NCBI RefSeq assembly: GCF_964340395.1
Contig: NC_135550.1
Location: 21,894,176-21,958,175 of the forward strand
DNA: 64,000 bases
Direction: 5' to 3'
Origin: Glandiceps talaboti
Taxonomy: Eukaryota > Hemichordata > Enteropneusta > Spengelidae
Made by a program: the position numbers and the translations under genes. The notes beneath the pieces were generated by a model. The model was given only the letters and a program-made list of their open reading frames with translations, was not told the origin of the DNA and did no database searches. Numbering within the stretch: the stretch's first letter is position 1; the number at the start of each line of letters is the position of its first letter. Of the stretch, positions 52,855 through 64,000 are shown piece after piece.

Positions 52855-52885
<31 letters not shown>

Positions 52886-55800
52886 TCACATTGTGCCTAT
52901 AGCACTACTTAACGTTATCAGTTCAGTTGTGCTAAAATCCCTTGAAAATGACACCTTTAATACTATATACATGTACTATGATGTATGTGGAATTTGTTAT
53001 TTTCATCAGAACTGACACCTTAATCAAAATATAAAACTGATGATTTTCAGATGTGCCAAGAGTACCTTTCTGTAAGAAGCTCATTGCCATGGTAACAGCA
53101 TGTTGTTGAACAGAATTCCAGGCACTGAAGGGTTCTTCTTTCTTAGTAGAAACCTACAAACAGAAAAAGTCAGGAAATCTATCAGTTATGAAAACTTGAC
53201 ACATTTTGGACTGATTATCTCTAATTTTCTTCCAATTACATTCATTTTAATCTACTGAAATCAATCAAGTTGTCCATTCTAGTTTTCATAATTTTCTGCA
53301 TATTTGGCAAGAATGTAAAACTATGGGCTGCCTGAGTTACAAATTTTTATTAAGCTAGGGAGTTAAGGTTAGGGAGAGAAATAGGACTAGACTTCCTAGT
53401 ATAAAACTGATTTGTATAGTCTGTATAAGGGTAACCTCTGTTCTACATGTAGCATGTAGCTATTGCAGGTAACAAGAATTATTGTCCTTGCTATTTTGTA
53501 AACTGAACCCTTCAGGTTACACTGTATAATTACTACCCTCTAATACTATTAATAGCCATAATATCAAAATACTAAAAGTGCACTAAACATAACATGCACA
53601 ATAATTGCTATGGTTAGCTGATACTAAAATATGAGCCAGGGCAATGTTTGGTTGCCAGCAGTTGTATTCATCAGCTATTAACCAAGCATGTATGTACCTA
53701 AAAAAAACATCATTTCTTAACCACTTAAAATGCACAAGGTGAAACATCAGCTGTAAAGTATACATAACCAATATTTTCTCATCTGTCCTAATATCTAGGT
53801 TAGTTGGGCAGATGTACTGTCCATACAAGTTATTATCAGAATGAACTATAGCCTGCACTATTAACATTTACCTATTGTTCACCCACCTTATACAAAACAA
53901 AATTGTCATAAATCACTGGTTTTCTTGACACCGTACCTGTCCCCCTCTACCTCAGCACTAGCTAACAAGTATGCCACAACGTACAAGAACTAGCTTTTTA
54001 CAAGAAAATCAAGTTAACACACAGTACCATTAGCAAAATCAAGATTTGGTCATACACAAGGAAGAATGTAGTAAGTTATCACTACGACAATACTTCATTT
54101 TAAGAGGTATCAAATTACCTTGTTGAGAAGTCTGGCAGCTAGTGTTCTTAGCTGTTTACCTTCCCTGAACATAAAGGCCTTCAGAATAAATTGCAGATCA
54201 GTTACAGGGTGAATATTGACTGCAAACATGCTGGAGGAAAAAACACAATGCCCACAAATTAAATAGTTTTCTTGTGTAATTCTTAAAATTAATATATTTT
54301 AGCCCAGGAAGTCATAACAATGTTCAACACAGTGCAGAGTACTATGTAATTTCTAAAATGAAAACAAATAGAAAGTTTACTATTTTGCTTTTGTTTTTAA
54401 TGTCATTGATTTAATGAGACATAGAAATGCTTGGTATACATGTTTTCATATCAAAATGTGTATTCAGTGGAAAGTAAGGTTTACGACAAAAATGTGAAAA
54501 TAGAGTGCGAGTGAAAACAAAACATTCAAATTTATAATCTCTTGTCATTTTTACTTTCACTGTTTTTGGTTTCTGTTTCCGTATTAAAACTGTGTAACAC
54601 TATCACATAACACACCAAGTTGTAATAATCTTATTGGGGTTATTTAATAATTGTTGTTAGTGTTATGCTTCAATCTGTCTGGTCTATAGTTCACTGCAAT
54701 TGTAATCATCATAATTATGTATTGTGGTCAATCCATAATATTGACATTTGAAAATCTTGTAACTAAACACCTATTCTTTTACTACCCACCTTGTTTGGAA
54801 TGAGTTCCAAAGTCCACCGGCCATAAAAGTTAGCATTCCTTTGACTCTGCTGCCTCCAAATTGTCCACTGTAATGGTCAAGAATTTCTCTAGCTACTTGC
54901 TGTAACAGAAATTGAATGGTTTAACCCAAAAACAATAGGAACTACATGTCACCAATACCGAATCTGTCCAAGGTGTTATTTTATCCACCTTTACAAATAG
55001 TAAGCATTGCTCAATGTTGTAACTGCATGCACACAAGTCTGTGTCGGTATCTGTATTAAAATATTAGACGTTACAATACTTTTCTTTGTTTCAAAATTTT
55101 TTTTTAGTGTATTTATCATTGAACGGTTTGCTTTTATTTTTGCTTATCTTAGTTTTTTTTCTTTAATTTGGGTAGATGAGGACTGACTGAAGTAGACATC
55201 TATATTTCAATAAGTGTACATTATACATGAAAGTGGGAAATACACATGAAAAATATAGAATTTACCTGAAGTAGTTCTAGGACCAAAATTAAATTGTAAA
55301 CATGGTGAAACGGACAAGGAGACACCACATATTTCTTTCACTTTGTCTATTTCAACAGTTTCTCTGATATGATTATCACTGAGATAAGAACTGCTGGTTC
55401 AGAAATATATCAACAAATATGTATCAGGACTAGAGTCGTAACTTCTGTGCATTGAGAGAAACAGAATTTGTGCTGAAGTTTTTGTGGTACAGTCATGGGA
55501 TCTCTATGTACCTTAATATGACATACTGGTAACACATGTAGAAGAAGGACAGAGCAAAAACTGCCCTCTCATATGTCTGACAGCATATATAACATAGGTG
55601 TCTTTCAAGTTTGGTTTATCGAGGTGAGCTAACTGCAGCCAAGTAAAACATACCGGTACAGTGGATGTGTAGTATGCAATAACAACTTAGAACTCTACAG
55701 TCAAGTATACCAGTACATACTTTTATAACACTTCTTCAAAATGTTCTTCAATCAAGTATACGAGTACATACTTGTATAACACTTCTTTCAAAATGTTCTA

Positions 55801-58800
55801 AAATTCTGTACACCTACACAGATACTGGTCCTAACTACAGGTGGTATTTATTGGTTTGAGAGTACTCCGAATAAAGGTAATTCATGTCTATAATAAAATA
55901 TAAAAACCAAACTCTGAACTTTTCCTCTCTTAAAGTTGTAGTGTGGATTTTATGCTACAAGTCTGGAATGGCTTATACTACAAGTTTGGAATGGTTTATT
56001 GAACAAGTTTAGAATGGTTTATTCAACAAGTTTAGAATGGTTTATTGTACAAGTTTGGAATGGTTTATGCTACAAGTTTGGAATGATTTATGCCACAAGT
56101 TTGGAATGGTTTATTCAACAAGTTTAGAATGGTTTATGCTACAAGTTTAGAATGGTTTATTCAACAAGTTTGGAATGGTTTATTCAACAAGTTTGGAATG
56201 GTTTATTCTACAAGTTTGGAATGTTTATGCTACAAGTTTGGAATGGTTTATGCCACAAGTTTGGAATGGTTTATTCTACAAGTTTGGAATGGTTTATGCT
56301 ACAAGTTTGGAATGGTTTATTCAACAAGTTTAGAATGGTTTATTCAACAAGTTTGGAATGGTTTAGTCTACAAGTTTGGAACAGTTTATTCAACAAGTTT
56401 AGAATGGTTTATTCAACAAGTTTGGAATGGTTTAGTCTACAAGTTTGGAACGGTTTATTCTACAAGTTTGGAATGGTTTATGCCACAAGTTTGGAATGGT
56501 GTATTCTTTTTGAAGTAGAGTGATTCACTGATAAAACTGAAATGTTGGGTGTGAGGCAAAAATCTATCTTGCTTGATGTCCGAGGTAATGATTTAAAGGG
56601 GGCTATTATTATTATGATGTACACAGGTTATTTACTAGCCTTATACCAACTTAAGAATGACGTAAAGAGTAAAGAATGCATGTTAAAGCCAACATACCTG
56701 CATTAAAACCATGTTGTCACCATCAAATGTCACAAATATATCTGAGTCACATTTCAGACAAGTGATTCGATTCTCTACCATATAGCCCTAAATAGGAAAG
56801 ATATGTCACAGATTATCAAGTCCATTCTCTGTCATACCACCACAGCATTTTCTACACGTCTGTCAATACTGGATGTAAGTACAACATCCACTTACCACAG
56901 CATTCTCTACACGTCTATAAACACAAACTTACCATACCACCACAGCATTCTCTACACGTCTATAAACACAAACTTACCATACCACCACAGCATTCTCTAC
57001 ACGTCTATAAACACAAACTTACCATACCACCACAGCATTCTCTACACGTCTATAAACACAAACTTACCATACCACCACAGCATTCTCTACACGTCTATAA
57101 ACACAAACTTACCATACCACCACAGCATTCTCTACACGTCTATAAACACAAACTTACCATACCACCACAGCATTCTCTACAAGTCTGTAAACACTGAATG
57201 TTCTGCCATGTACTGTAAGCTTTCAGTCCTGAAGTCAATGCCTGTAAATATCTATTATCTGCCATATTTGTAATCTCACTAAATTCTTTATCCATAACTT
57301 CACCTGCGTAACTGAAAACATAATAATACAATATTACTATTTACTCAACTTATTTCCCTTCTCACTTTCATATATTTTCACTTTCCTTCATTTCAATCCT
57401 TCTTTATTTATTTATTTTTTTTTTACATTTTTCAAAATGAAAATTTCTGAGGCTTGTTTTTGTATTGCTCTTCAGCAATTCTACTAGCTAAAGCAAGTGT
57501 TATTGTCCTGTGTGGGACCAGGTTTGCATACACAACTTAACTGTAATAAGCTAACCCTATATGTATCTCAATCATTAAACTATAATGCTTTTGATATAAA
57601 AAGGGGCGGGGTTTGATTGTTTCCAAGACAGACATGAATAGATCGGTTTTGCCAAGATTGTCCTCATCTCTTCACAGGCTATCTTCCAGAATACTCTTTC
57701 TAATCTATCAAGTAGTACAAAATATAATATCACAGAAACCCATGACTCGTGAGTGTAAGTGTGGCGAACTCGCGGTATTTACATGAGTGTCTGCAATGTT
57801 TTCTGTGGCAGTACATTCATGAGCATAGTGAGTGAAGTGCAGCAGAAAACACTGCAAGCACGAGCACAAATACCCCTTGAGTACCCACACTGGCACTCGT
57901 GCAGCATGGGGCTCTGTTATTATTACGTATGGTTTATACTAAACAACAAATTTCTGTAAAAATGACACCATGCGATCACACACTTCTGTGTAGAATGAAT
58001 GATCGCATCCTCATTTGCATATCATTTGTATCCAGGTATGCAATAATGTTTTCGGTATTGCCATGACTGAAGTGTAAATACCACTAGTATGCACTCACAC
58101 CAGTGCAAGTAATCTCTGGTACATATGTAATAATGATCAGAATTTCACTGCACTTGCATACCTTTGGGTAAACATCAAACCAAGGCATGTTGCTAAATGT
58201 GGCATAAGTCTAACTTGATGTGTCTGGTAATCTAATAAGGTATACTCAGGACCACCTGATGGACCAAATTGGCGACGTCTGAAAAATAACAACGCAATAA
58301 TTGGTATTAGCTGTCTTTGTATGTTAGACGTACACACAAAATCTGGTATACATGTAACACTATAAAGAATCTACAATTATTATCAATGAACTATCTTTCC
58401 AAATTCCATTCTCTTTTACTTTGAAATATCTGTATATCTGTCTGTTAAAGACTGCATCACAATCACTTTGTCCAAATATGGAATATGGCAAGTTCAACAT
58501 TACCAAATTGTCAATCTATTTTGTGGTATGCCTTCCAATACAATCCCCAGCTTAAAGAGCCTATGAAAAGCTATTAGTTATATGCTAAATTACTTAAAGT
58601 AAGTTGCATGATGTCATTTTTTCAGTGTCACATTAGATATAACCTGTAAAATAGAACCTGAAAACATGTGTTGCATAGTAAGTGTGCACTGGTAAGGAGT
58701 CTGAGATAGAAATATATGTCTTCGTATCTCTAAATATATTTTGTTTATTTTGTGGTGGTTATAATCCTGTATGAAGGAAACTGACTATTAGAACACCAAC

Positions 58801-60476
58801 AAAAATTATCAATATTGTAGAAGTAATAACTATTCAACTGAAGTATTCCTAAATCAGGATCAAATGACTGACTGGTTTTATACTTACTTTAATCCATACC
58901 GAATAGCTATCTCCAAACCAACCTATCAAGTCAAACAAAAATAATATTTTTACAATAGTATATTTGGATGGTAAGGTTTGTCACTGTTTGGATTCCATAT
59001 TGCTGTTGGTTACAAGCAATGCGGTGCAAAACTAACAATTTATCCTTTAGATTTGTCAATATACTAGTTATGTCATATCAAATCGTCACACTCAAAATCT
59101 TGAATTTTATGAAATTATGAATGGTTAATGTGAATGGAGATAAAAAAGAGCTAATTTCATTCAAAAATTTGTATAAGTATACCAACGGCACAAAAATGAC
59201 ATGAATATCATGTCACTTTTTAAATTTTATCATCATAGTTCCGGGTGCTATTCAAAAGACAAATGACTGTAAACTTTGGCCACTAGGTGGCGCTATTTGA
59301 TAGCAGATTATGGCCACAAGCATGGGCCAGACTTGTCCAGTTCTGTAGTGCACTTTGCAATCATCTTTCCCCAATATTCCATGACAAACATCAATAGTAC
59401 GGTTGGTTGGTTATTTCTAATAGGTCTGATTGTGAGATAGATCTGTTAATTCAAACTTCTGTAACTGTAATTTGTAATTTGACTTTTTGACATTTACCTT
59501 CATAGATGTTGTACCCTGAAAGGCTAAAGCCAGCCTTGTTCCAATCATAGCAGCTAACATTGTATTAAATCGTTTACCATTATTTTTTATTGATGTTGTA
59601 TACTCTCCAGATGGACTGACATCGGCATAGCGATTCAATAGATGATGGCGTGGAACACGTACGTGGTCAAATCCTAACATTCCATTATCAACACCATTTA
59701 AACCTGTGACATAGCAGAGTATATGCATATACCCATGGTTACTCTGTGTATGTCCTGTGTTGAATTTATAATTCTTTCACTTTAAAATATCAGATGACTG
59801 ATATCCATTGCCCTCATACATGCAATCTATTACAATACCCTTACAGGTCAAAGGTCAAGTCATATGTTGATAATAACATACAATACTACATGGTCTGGAA
59901 TGACATCTAAGCTCACAAGATACAGTTTTCTTCTTGTTAAGAAAAAAATAAGAAGATAAAATCTAGTTGAATGTCTATATCACAACCTCATCATAAATCT
60001 ATGCAAAGCAAACAACAGAAATTCTACATTCCCCACCATCAATTAGGTTCCAAATTTTTCACAAAAACTAAACTCGTTGGTAAAAAAAAATGTGATAAAT
60101 AGACAGGTTTATCAGACTCGGTACTTTCATTGTTTTCATACTAGCCTTACCTTCTTTGAGACCCATGTCAGTGACAGAGATTCCTGGATTCAAACCATTG
60201 TCATCTCTGATAGGAACAATAAAGGCATGTGGACCCTTAGACTGTCCATCGAGTATCAACTGAGCAAACACACATGCATAGTCTCCATGTAGTGCATTGC
60301 CAATGTAAATTTTTTGTGCATCATCACATGGAGTGTTGATGATAAACTCCTGGGTATGGAAGAATGCAAAGAAGACTGCAGTCACACAGGGTGAAGAACT
60401 TGGTTTTATTGGTAATTAGAAAGGACATCTGATATTATCATTGTAATATTTCATGATTCAACATAAGTCAATTTGT

Positions 60477-60563
<87 letters not shown>

Positions 60564-61996
60564 ACATACATACACACTGGCTGGCAACTTTTTCATTACA
60601 GAACACTAACTTATAAGGACAGTGGAAGTTCTTGTATTTACCGGGTTACTAGGATTTACCTGCTGTCAAGTCAGTAACATCTTTTAAGCTTTTCAGCAGT
60701 CACATTTGCCAACACTAACTAATTCAGTTACCTGTGTTTCTGGATCATAATGAGCTTCTGTCTGCAGCGCCCTCACATTACTTCCATGACCCCGCTCACT
60801 CATAGCAAACATACCAGTATACTTTAATTCCTAGTAAAGAGAAAGGACGACATAAACAGAATAAAAAGCAAAAAATCTATAAAAAATAAATATATTAATC
60901 ATACAGAATCAATAATGATCAATTCATAGTGATATATGTTTATGTAGGATTTTATGTTTTGTATTGTTAACATCAATATTATTATTTGGAAAGATCATAC
61001 CAAACTTCTAGAACTTCCAAGATGGTCTACAAGAAAGAACATAATAACTAATAGTCAAAAGATATGGTAGATATGTTACAGATTTATCTACTTCAAGTGA
61101 GTATCATACCTTGAGTGGTTCAAAAAACTGTTTGATATGTTGTTCTGTGCCAAGATTGATCACAGCTCCACCAAACAGCCATACCATTACACCCATCTAA
61201 GAAGCATGGAAAAATATATACAGAATTTCAAAGTTATACTGCCAGATTTTTTTATCATGCACACATACATTTACACACAAAATACAAAATTCTGTATTTC
61301 TTATGCCTATTTTCCTGTCAACACTTGCTTTTGGATAGGATTGTCTACTTGATGGCAAATAGGTTTTAAGTCAAACTGAAAGATTTTCATGTTTCAAATG
61401 TGGTTTGTTGATTTCCTATCAGTCATAAGGATAGCTTGTCAAATTAAAATCAGTTTAATAGTCAATTTTTTGTGACACCAAAATTCGGTGTTGCCCTATC
61501 CCTTAGTATGTGATTACTAACAAGAAACCATATAGTTATAATTTTTCTAATTTTGACACACACAAAAAAGTTGTCTTTCATTAGAGAACACATTGCAACT
61601 CAACAGTGTTAAATTCTACATGCTATAGTAGAGTGTAAGATAGAGTTACACTCCCATAATGTTGACTGCTGCACCACACAGTGAAGTAGTGGTGACCGGA
61701 GTTCCATTAACAGTATCCTATGGTCTCACAGTTAGCAGGAGTACTATGTTACCATAATGTTCAACATTTGGTTTAACTACAAATAAATCAGAAAGGTACA
61801 AATACATGTACAGTCCAGTACACCTACCTTTACACTAACTGACAAATCGGTACATGATCCTACATCTCCAAGTGCTAGATTCTTGTTCATATAACCACTG
61901 ATATGACCAACCTAAATGGTGAAAATGACATGATGACATCATTGGCAATATGTATATACAGACACACACCTACACACAGACCTAGACCTTGATCTA

Positions 61997-62073
<77 letters not shown>

Positions 62074-63249
62074 CCTATGTGTAGTTAACAAAATTGAAAT
62101 TGAAGAAAATCAATATGGACACAACACATGATGTAGTTCATTTATTGCATATAATGATCTCCTCTATCTGACTTTTATCGATATCAGATGACAACTTCCA
62201 AATGTACAAAAGTACTCCCCTGAAAAAAATATTTGTTGTTTATTCTGAATTTTGAACTGTATCATCTTGTCTGTTAAGTCTCTTCATGGCCCTAATCATG
62301 CTAATGCGGGTTTTGAAGACGACCTCACTGATAGAAGCTTGGGTGACTTTTTGAGGGAGAATGAGCTGTGTAAATGGCCGAGGTTCATAAAATTATTATT
62401 CAAAACATAAACTTTTTATCACAAAATATTTTTTATTGGATTTATATTAAATAATGAGGCCGACATTTTTTTGTATCATATTTGTGGAAAATAGTTGGTA
62501 ATTTTGTGGTTAAATGAACAACATACAATTTTCCTCCTCTCTAATTTCATTAATGAGTCATTCCAGGATATGTTATCACTCAGTAACTATTAGTACAATG
62601 ACTGACACCCTAATAAATTGACTATACACGGGAATACACCAACTCTCAGCTTCTGATATTTCAACATGTACTAAAACAATTATTGTTTTTTGAAATACCG
62701 CATTAATCTATCATTAATTGTTCTTTTTTTAAAAGTATAATGAACTATATATGATCTATATCACATCTATGAATGGACAATGTTTAGTGAATATCAATGA
62801 ATCTTATTGCTTTTATTTATGCCTTGTGTTAATTTCTCATTTGATATGATTAAGTGTCATTGACATCACACAAACAGGATAAAGTTTTCTGATTTACCAA
62901 GTAAATAAAATACTGGTATTGAGTTGTAATTACATTTGTCTGACTCCTATTAACACTTCATTTTCACTACCTGAATGCATGTTAAATGTCTTGCAAAGTT
63001 GCACATCAATGTGTGTGTGGGGTGTGGGGGGTGTGGGTGTAGTCACTATTCCTTGATTGGAATATATAAAGGAATACATGACAACAGAGTTTGACTTTTG
63101 ACCTGTGTACATATCTGCACCACTAGAAGCTGATCTAGATTATATCACCTACCTGATCATCAAACTGTGCCTGTATATCTGGAAATTTCAACAGATATTT
63201 GGCTCTCTGCAGTGTTAAATCTCTAAATGTGGATAATGGCAGATCAAAC
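49610..63249 (-). CDS. Peroxisomal acyl-CoA oxidase, bacterial/plant-ACX-like, 5'-truncated by the window; 16 exons, 620 aa seen
   Basis: Exons: 63249-63153, 61911-61828, 61196-61110, 60830-60732, 60349-60151, 59703-59498, 58922-58888, 58278-58162, 57311-57158, 56787-56698, 54899-54790, 54230-54119, 53153-53066, 52056-51986, 50884-50783, 49822-49610; phases match at every junction. The enzyme oxidises acyl-CoA to 2-enoyl-CoA with FAD and makes H2O2, the first step of peroxisomal beta-oxidation. Seen: [11 protein letters not shown] (flavin loop), [55 protein letters not shown] (the catalytic position, Asp instead of the usual Glu) and a long C-terminal helical domain. The last residues SRL are a PTS1 signal. 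The N-terminal roughly 50-80 residues should lie beyond 64000. From memory of the families it looks closer to actinobacterial and plant ACX3-type oxidases than to vertebrate ACOX1-3. One donor is repeated in a minisatellite (see 56831-57200). Confidence 0.92.
52770..52945 (-). mobile_element. Dispersed element copy 2, inverted, with internal (GTCT)n(GT)n
   Basis: Read on the minus strand it gives ttttagcacaactgaactga, agtagtgctataggca, GTCT and GT repeats, then gcatttggtgggga, the same order as at 34320-34490. It lies in an acyl-CoA oxidase intron. Confidence 0.5.
55701..55802. repeat. Tandem duplication, 51-bp unit
   Basis: Two copies starting tcaagtatac at 55701 and 55752, differing at a few bases. 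Intronic. Confidence 0.8.
55951..56510. repeat. 23-bp minisatellite, about 24 copies
   Basis: Unit acaagtttggaatggtttat plus a three-base variable end (tca, gct, tct, gcc or gtct-type). It lies in the acyl-CoA oxidase intron between 54899 and 56698. Since 23 is not a multiple of three and the unit lacks stops in two plus frames, it creates spurious long open frames. Confidence 0.95.
56831..57200 (-). repeat. 45-bp minisatellite made of an exon end plus its splice donor
   Basis: On the minus strand each unit reads ...TGTAGAGAATGCTGTGGT.. GGTATG|GTAAGTTTGTG TTTATAGACG. The first copy is the real 3' end of the acyl-CoA oxidase exon (CRECCGGM, edge 57158). Six further copies follow at 45-bp spacing into the intron, plus one more decayed copy near 56840. 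An in-frame TAG sits in each copied intron part. Confidence 0.92.
57730..58115. repeat. Palindrome-rich repeat region, probable foldback element
   Basis: 57730-57920 is an imperfect inverted repeat (cccatg.ctcgtgagtg..gtgtgg on the left, its counterpart ending cagcatgggg on the right; the centre is near 57825). Next to it is a smaller hairpin with atgcgatca/tgatcgcat arms (57970-58008). 58070-58110 has aaataccactagtatg, related to the 42-bp units at 18601-18684. It lies between acyl-CoA oxidase exons. Confidence 0.55.
59845..59857 (+). promoter_or_regulatory. Exact DR1 (PPRE/HNF4-type) site in an acyl-CoA oxidase intron
   Basis: AGGTCA-A-AGGTCA between the exons at 59498-59703 and 60151-60349. 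Vertebrate acyl-CoA oxidase genes are classic targets of PPAR/RXR through DR1 sites, so the location fits. Function here is inference. Confidence 0.4.
60479..60562. repeat. (AC)n microsatellite
   Basis: About 42 AC units in an acyl-CoA oxidase intron. Confidence 0.97.
61998..62072. repeat. (AC)n microsatellite
   Basis: About 37 AC units, about 90 bases upstream (in gene sense) of the exon at 61911-61828. Confidence 0.97.
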
Positions 63250-64000
63250 CTTCAAAAAGACAAAAATAAAACATGTTTGTGATTCAAATGGAAGGTGACT
63301 ACATGTATTTGCAGAGTTGTATTTTGCTGAATGGTTTAACAGATCACAGACGTGTATGGTCCATGGTTAGAATCACACTGTGTGGTCAGCTTTGAATATG
63401 TCACCACTTTTAGCATCGCTGCTGACATTGTTTTCTGAATGGCTAATTTCCTTATTCAAGATTTGCACCATCATTGTGTACCAGTCAACAAAGCATTGGC
63501 TAGATGCAGTACTGTAGCGGCGGTTTCGCTCCGTCGCTCTGGTCCTCTGCTAGAACCGCTAATTTGTTTTTCTTTTGCAAAGCCCATAAGAATTTAAAAG
63601 GAAAGCAAAAAATGTTGAGTCACACAAAATAAAATATGAAAAAGAAAAAAAAAGGATTGCAAATAAAAACAAAGCTACAATTATTGCAGCTAAGCATCAG
63701 GGACCTGTCAGTGATAGTAGGGTAAAGGCTGATAGATGAAAGACTTGATCCTGTATGCTTACAGAGGCTGCAATGGATTGTATGCTCTCCAGTCTAAAGG
63801 TATGTTATGCCATTATAAGTCTGTGAAGCACTGTGGGTACATAGTGTGGGAAAGTGGTATATCATATATGTTACATGTCAAACAAAGCACAAATTCACAA
63901 AGTAAATAAACACCTAAAAAAATCAAAATGAACACGTCTGGCCATAAACATTTTGAGATTAATGACTATGTATATGTTTCCCTTGTACTTGGTCGTACTT
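63250..64000 (-). other. Intron of acyl-CoA oxidase running off the window
   Basis: The acceptor at 63249 expects an upstream exon ending in phase 2. A donor-like CCTCT|GTAAGC near 63770 exists but gives no family-like peptide, so I do not call an exon. A small CpG-bearing hairpin (tagcgg/ccgcta) lies near 63515-63560. Confidence 0.5.

Noticed and set aside
56090-56523. Two overlapping 120-140-codon repetitive open frames
   Set aside because: They arise from the 23-bp minisatellite, whose unit lacks stops in two frames; no splice sites or family support.
55951-57200. CRISPR-like arrays (regular repeats)
   Set aside because: Units are contiguous tandem repeats with no unique spacers, in introns of an animal gene.
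56803-57273. 156-codon plus-strand frame with 15-residue repeats
   Set aside because: It is the antisense of the 45-bp minisatellite and of the real acyl-CoA oxidase exon.
63740-63860. Possible upstream acyl-CoA oxidase exon
   Set aside because: A donor-like GTAAGC is present, but the peptide and phase do not clearly fit the enzyme's N-terminal domain.

Overview
The window is nuclear DNA of an animal. Genes are split into many short exons with GT...AG introns, GC content is low, and there are long (TC)n, (AC)n and (CTGT)n microsatellites, minisatellites and palindromic repeats. Gene content fits a marine invertebrate (deuterostome or lophotrochozoan); the sequence alone does not fix the species. 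No bacterial-style operons, CRISPR arrays, reverse transcriptase or viral genes were seen.

Four multi-exon genes lie on the minus strand, all transcribed right to left. (1) At 49610-63249 is the 3' part of an acyl-CoA oxidase gene: 16 exons and 620 readable residues, ending in the peroxisomal signal SRL. Its 5' end lies beyond the right edge. (2) At 18294-42993, with 5'UTR to about 44.5 kb, is a nine-coding-exon gene for a 553-residue type II membrane protein: tyrosine- and proline-rich cytoplasmic tail, one membrane segment, coiled-coil exons, six collagen Gly-X-Y triplets, and a six-cysteine C-terminal domain I do not recognise. (3) At 9703-11946 (promoter near 13.16 kb) is a compact four-exon paralogue of 222 residues with a short tail and no coiled-coil exons. 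(4) At 1999-6156 is a complete five-exon steryl-sulfatase/arylsulfatase-like gene of 579 residues. I built each exon chain by matching splice sites and phase by hand. All three complete genes sum to an exact multiple of three, which supports the models.

The rest is intron and intergenic DNA. Notable items: a 45-bp minisatellite made of repeated copies of an acyl-CoA oxidase exon end with its splice donor; a 23-bp minisatellite in another intron of that gene; two exact DR1 nuclear-receptor-type sites, one inside the acyl-CoA oxidase gene; several foldback elements; and two inverted copies of a dispersed element containing a GTCT/GT microsatellite.

The best candidate for something undescribed is the pair of collagen-stalked, six-cysteine type II membrane proteins, a tandem duplication with one long, signalling-competent-looking member and one minimal member. 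The two enzymes act in sulfate-ester and peroxisomal fatty-acyl metabolism and have no evident functional link to the receptor-like pair.
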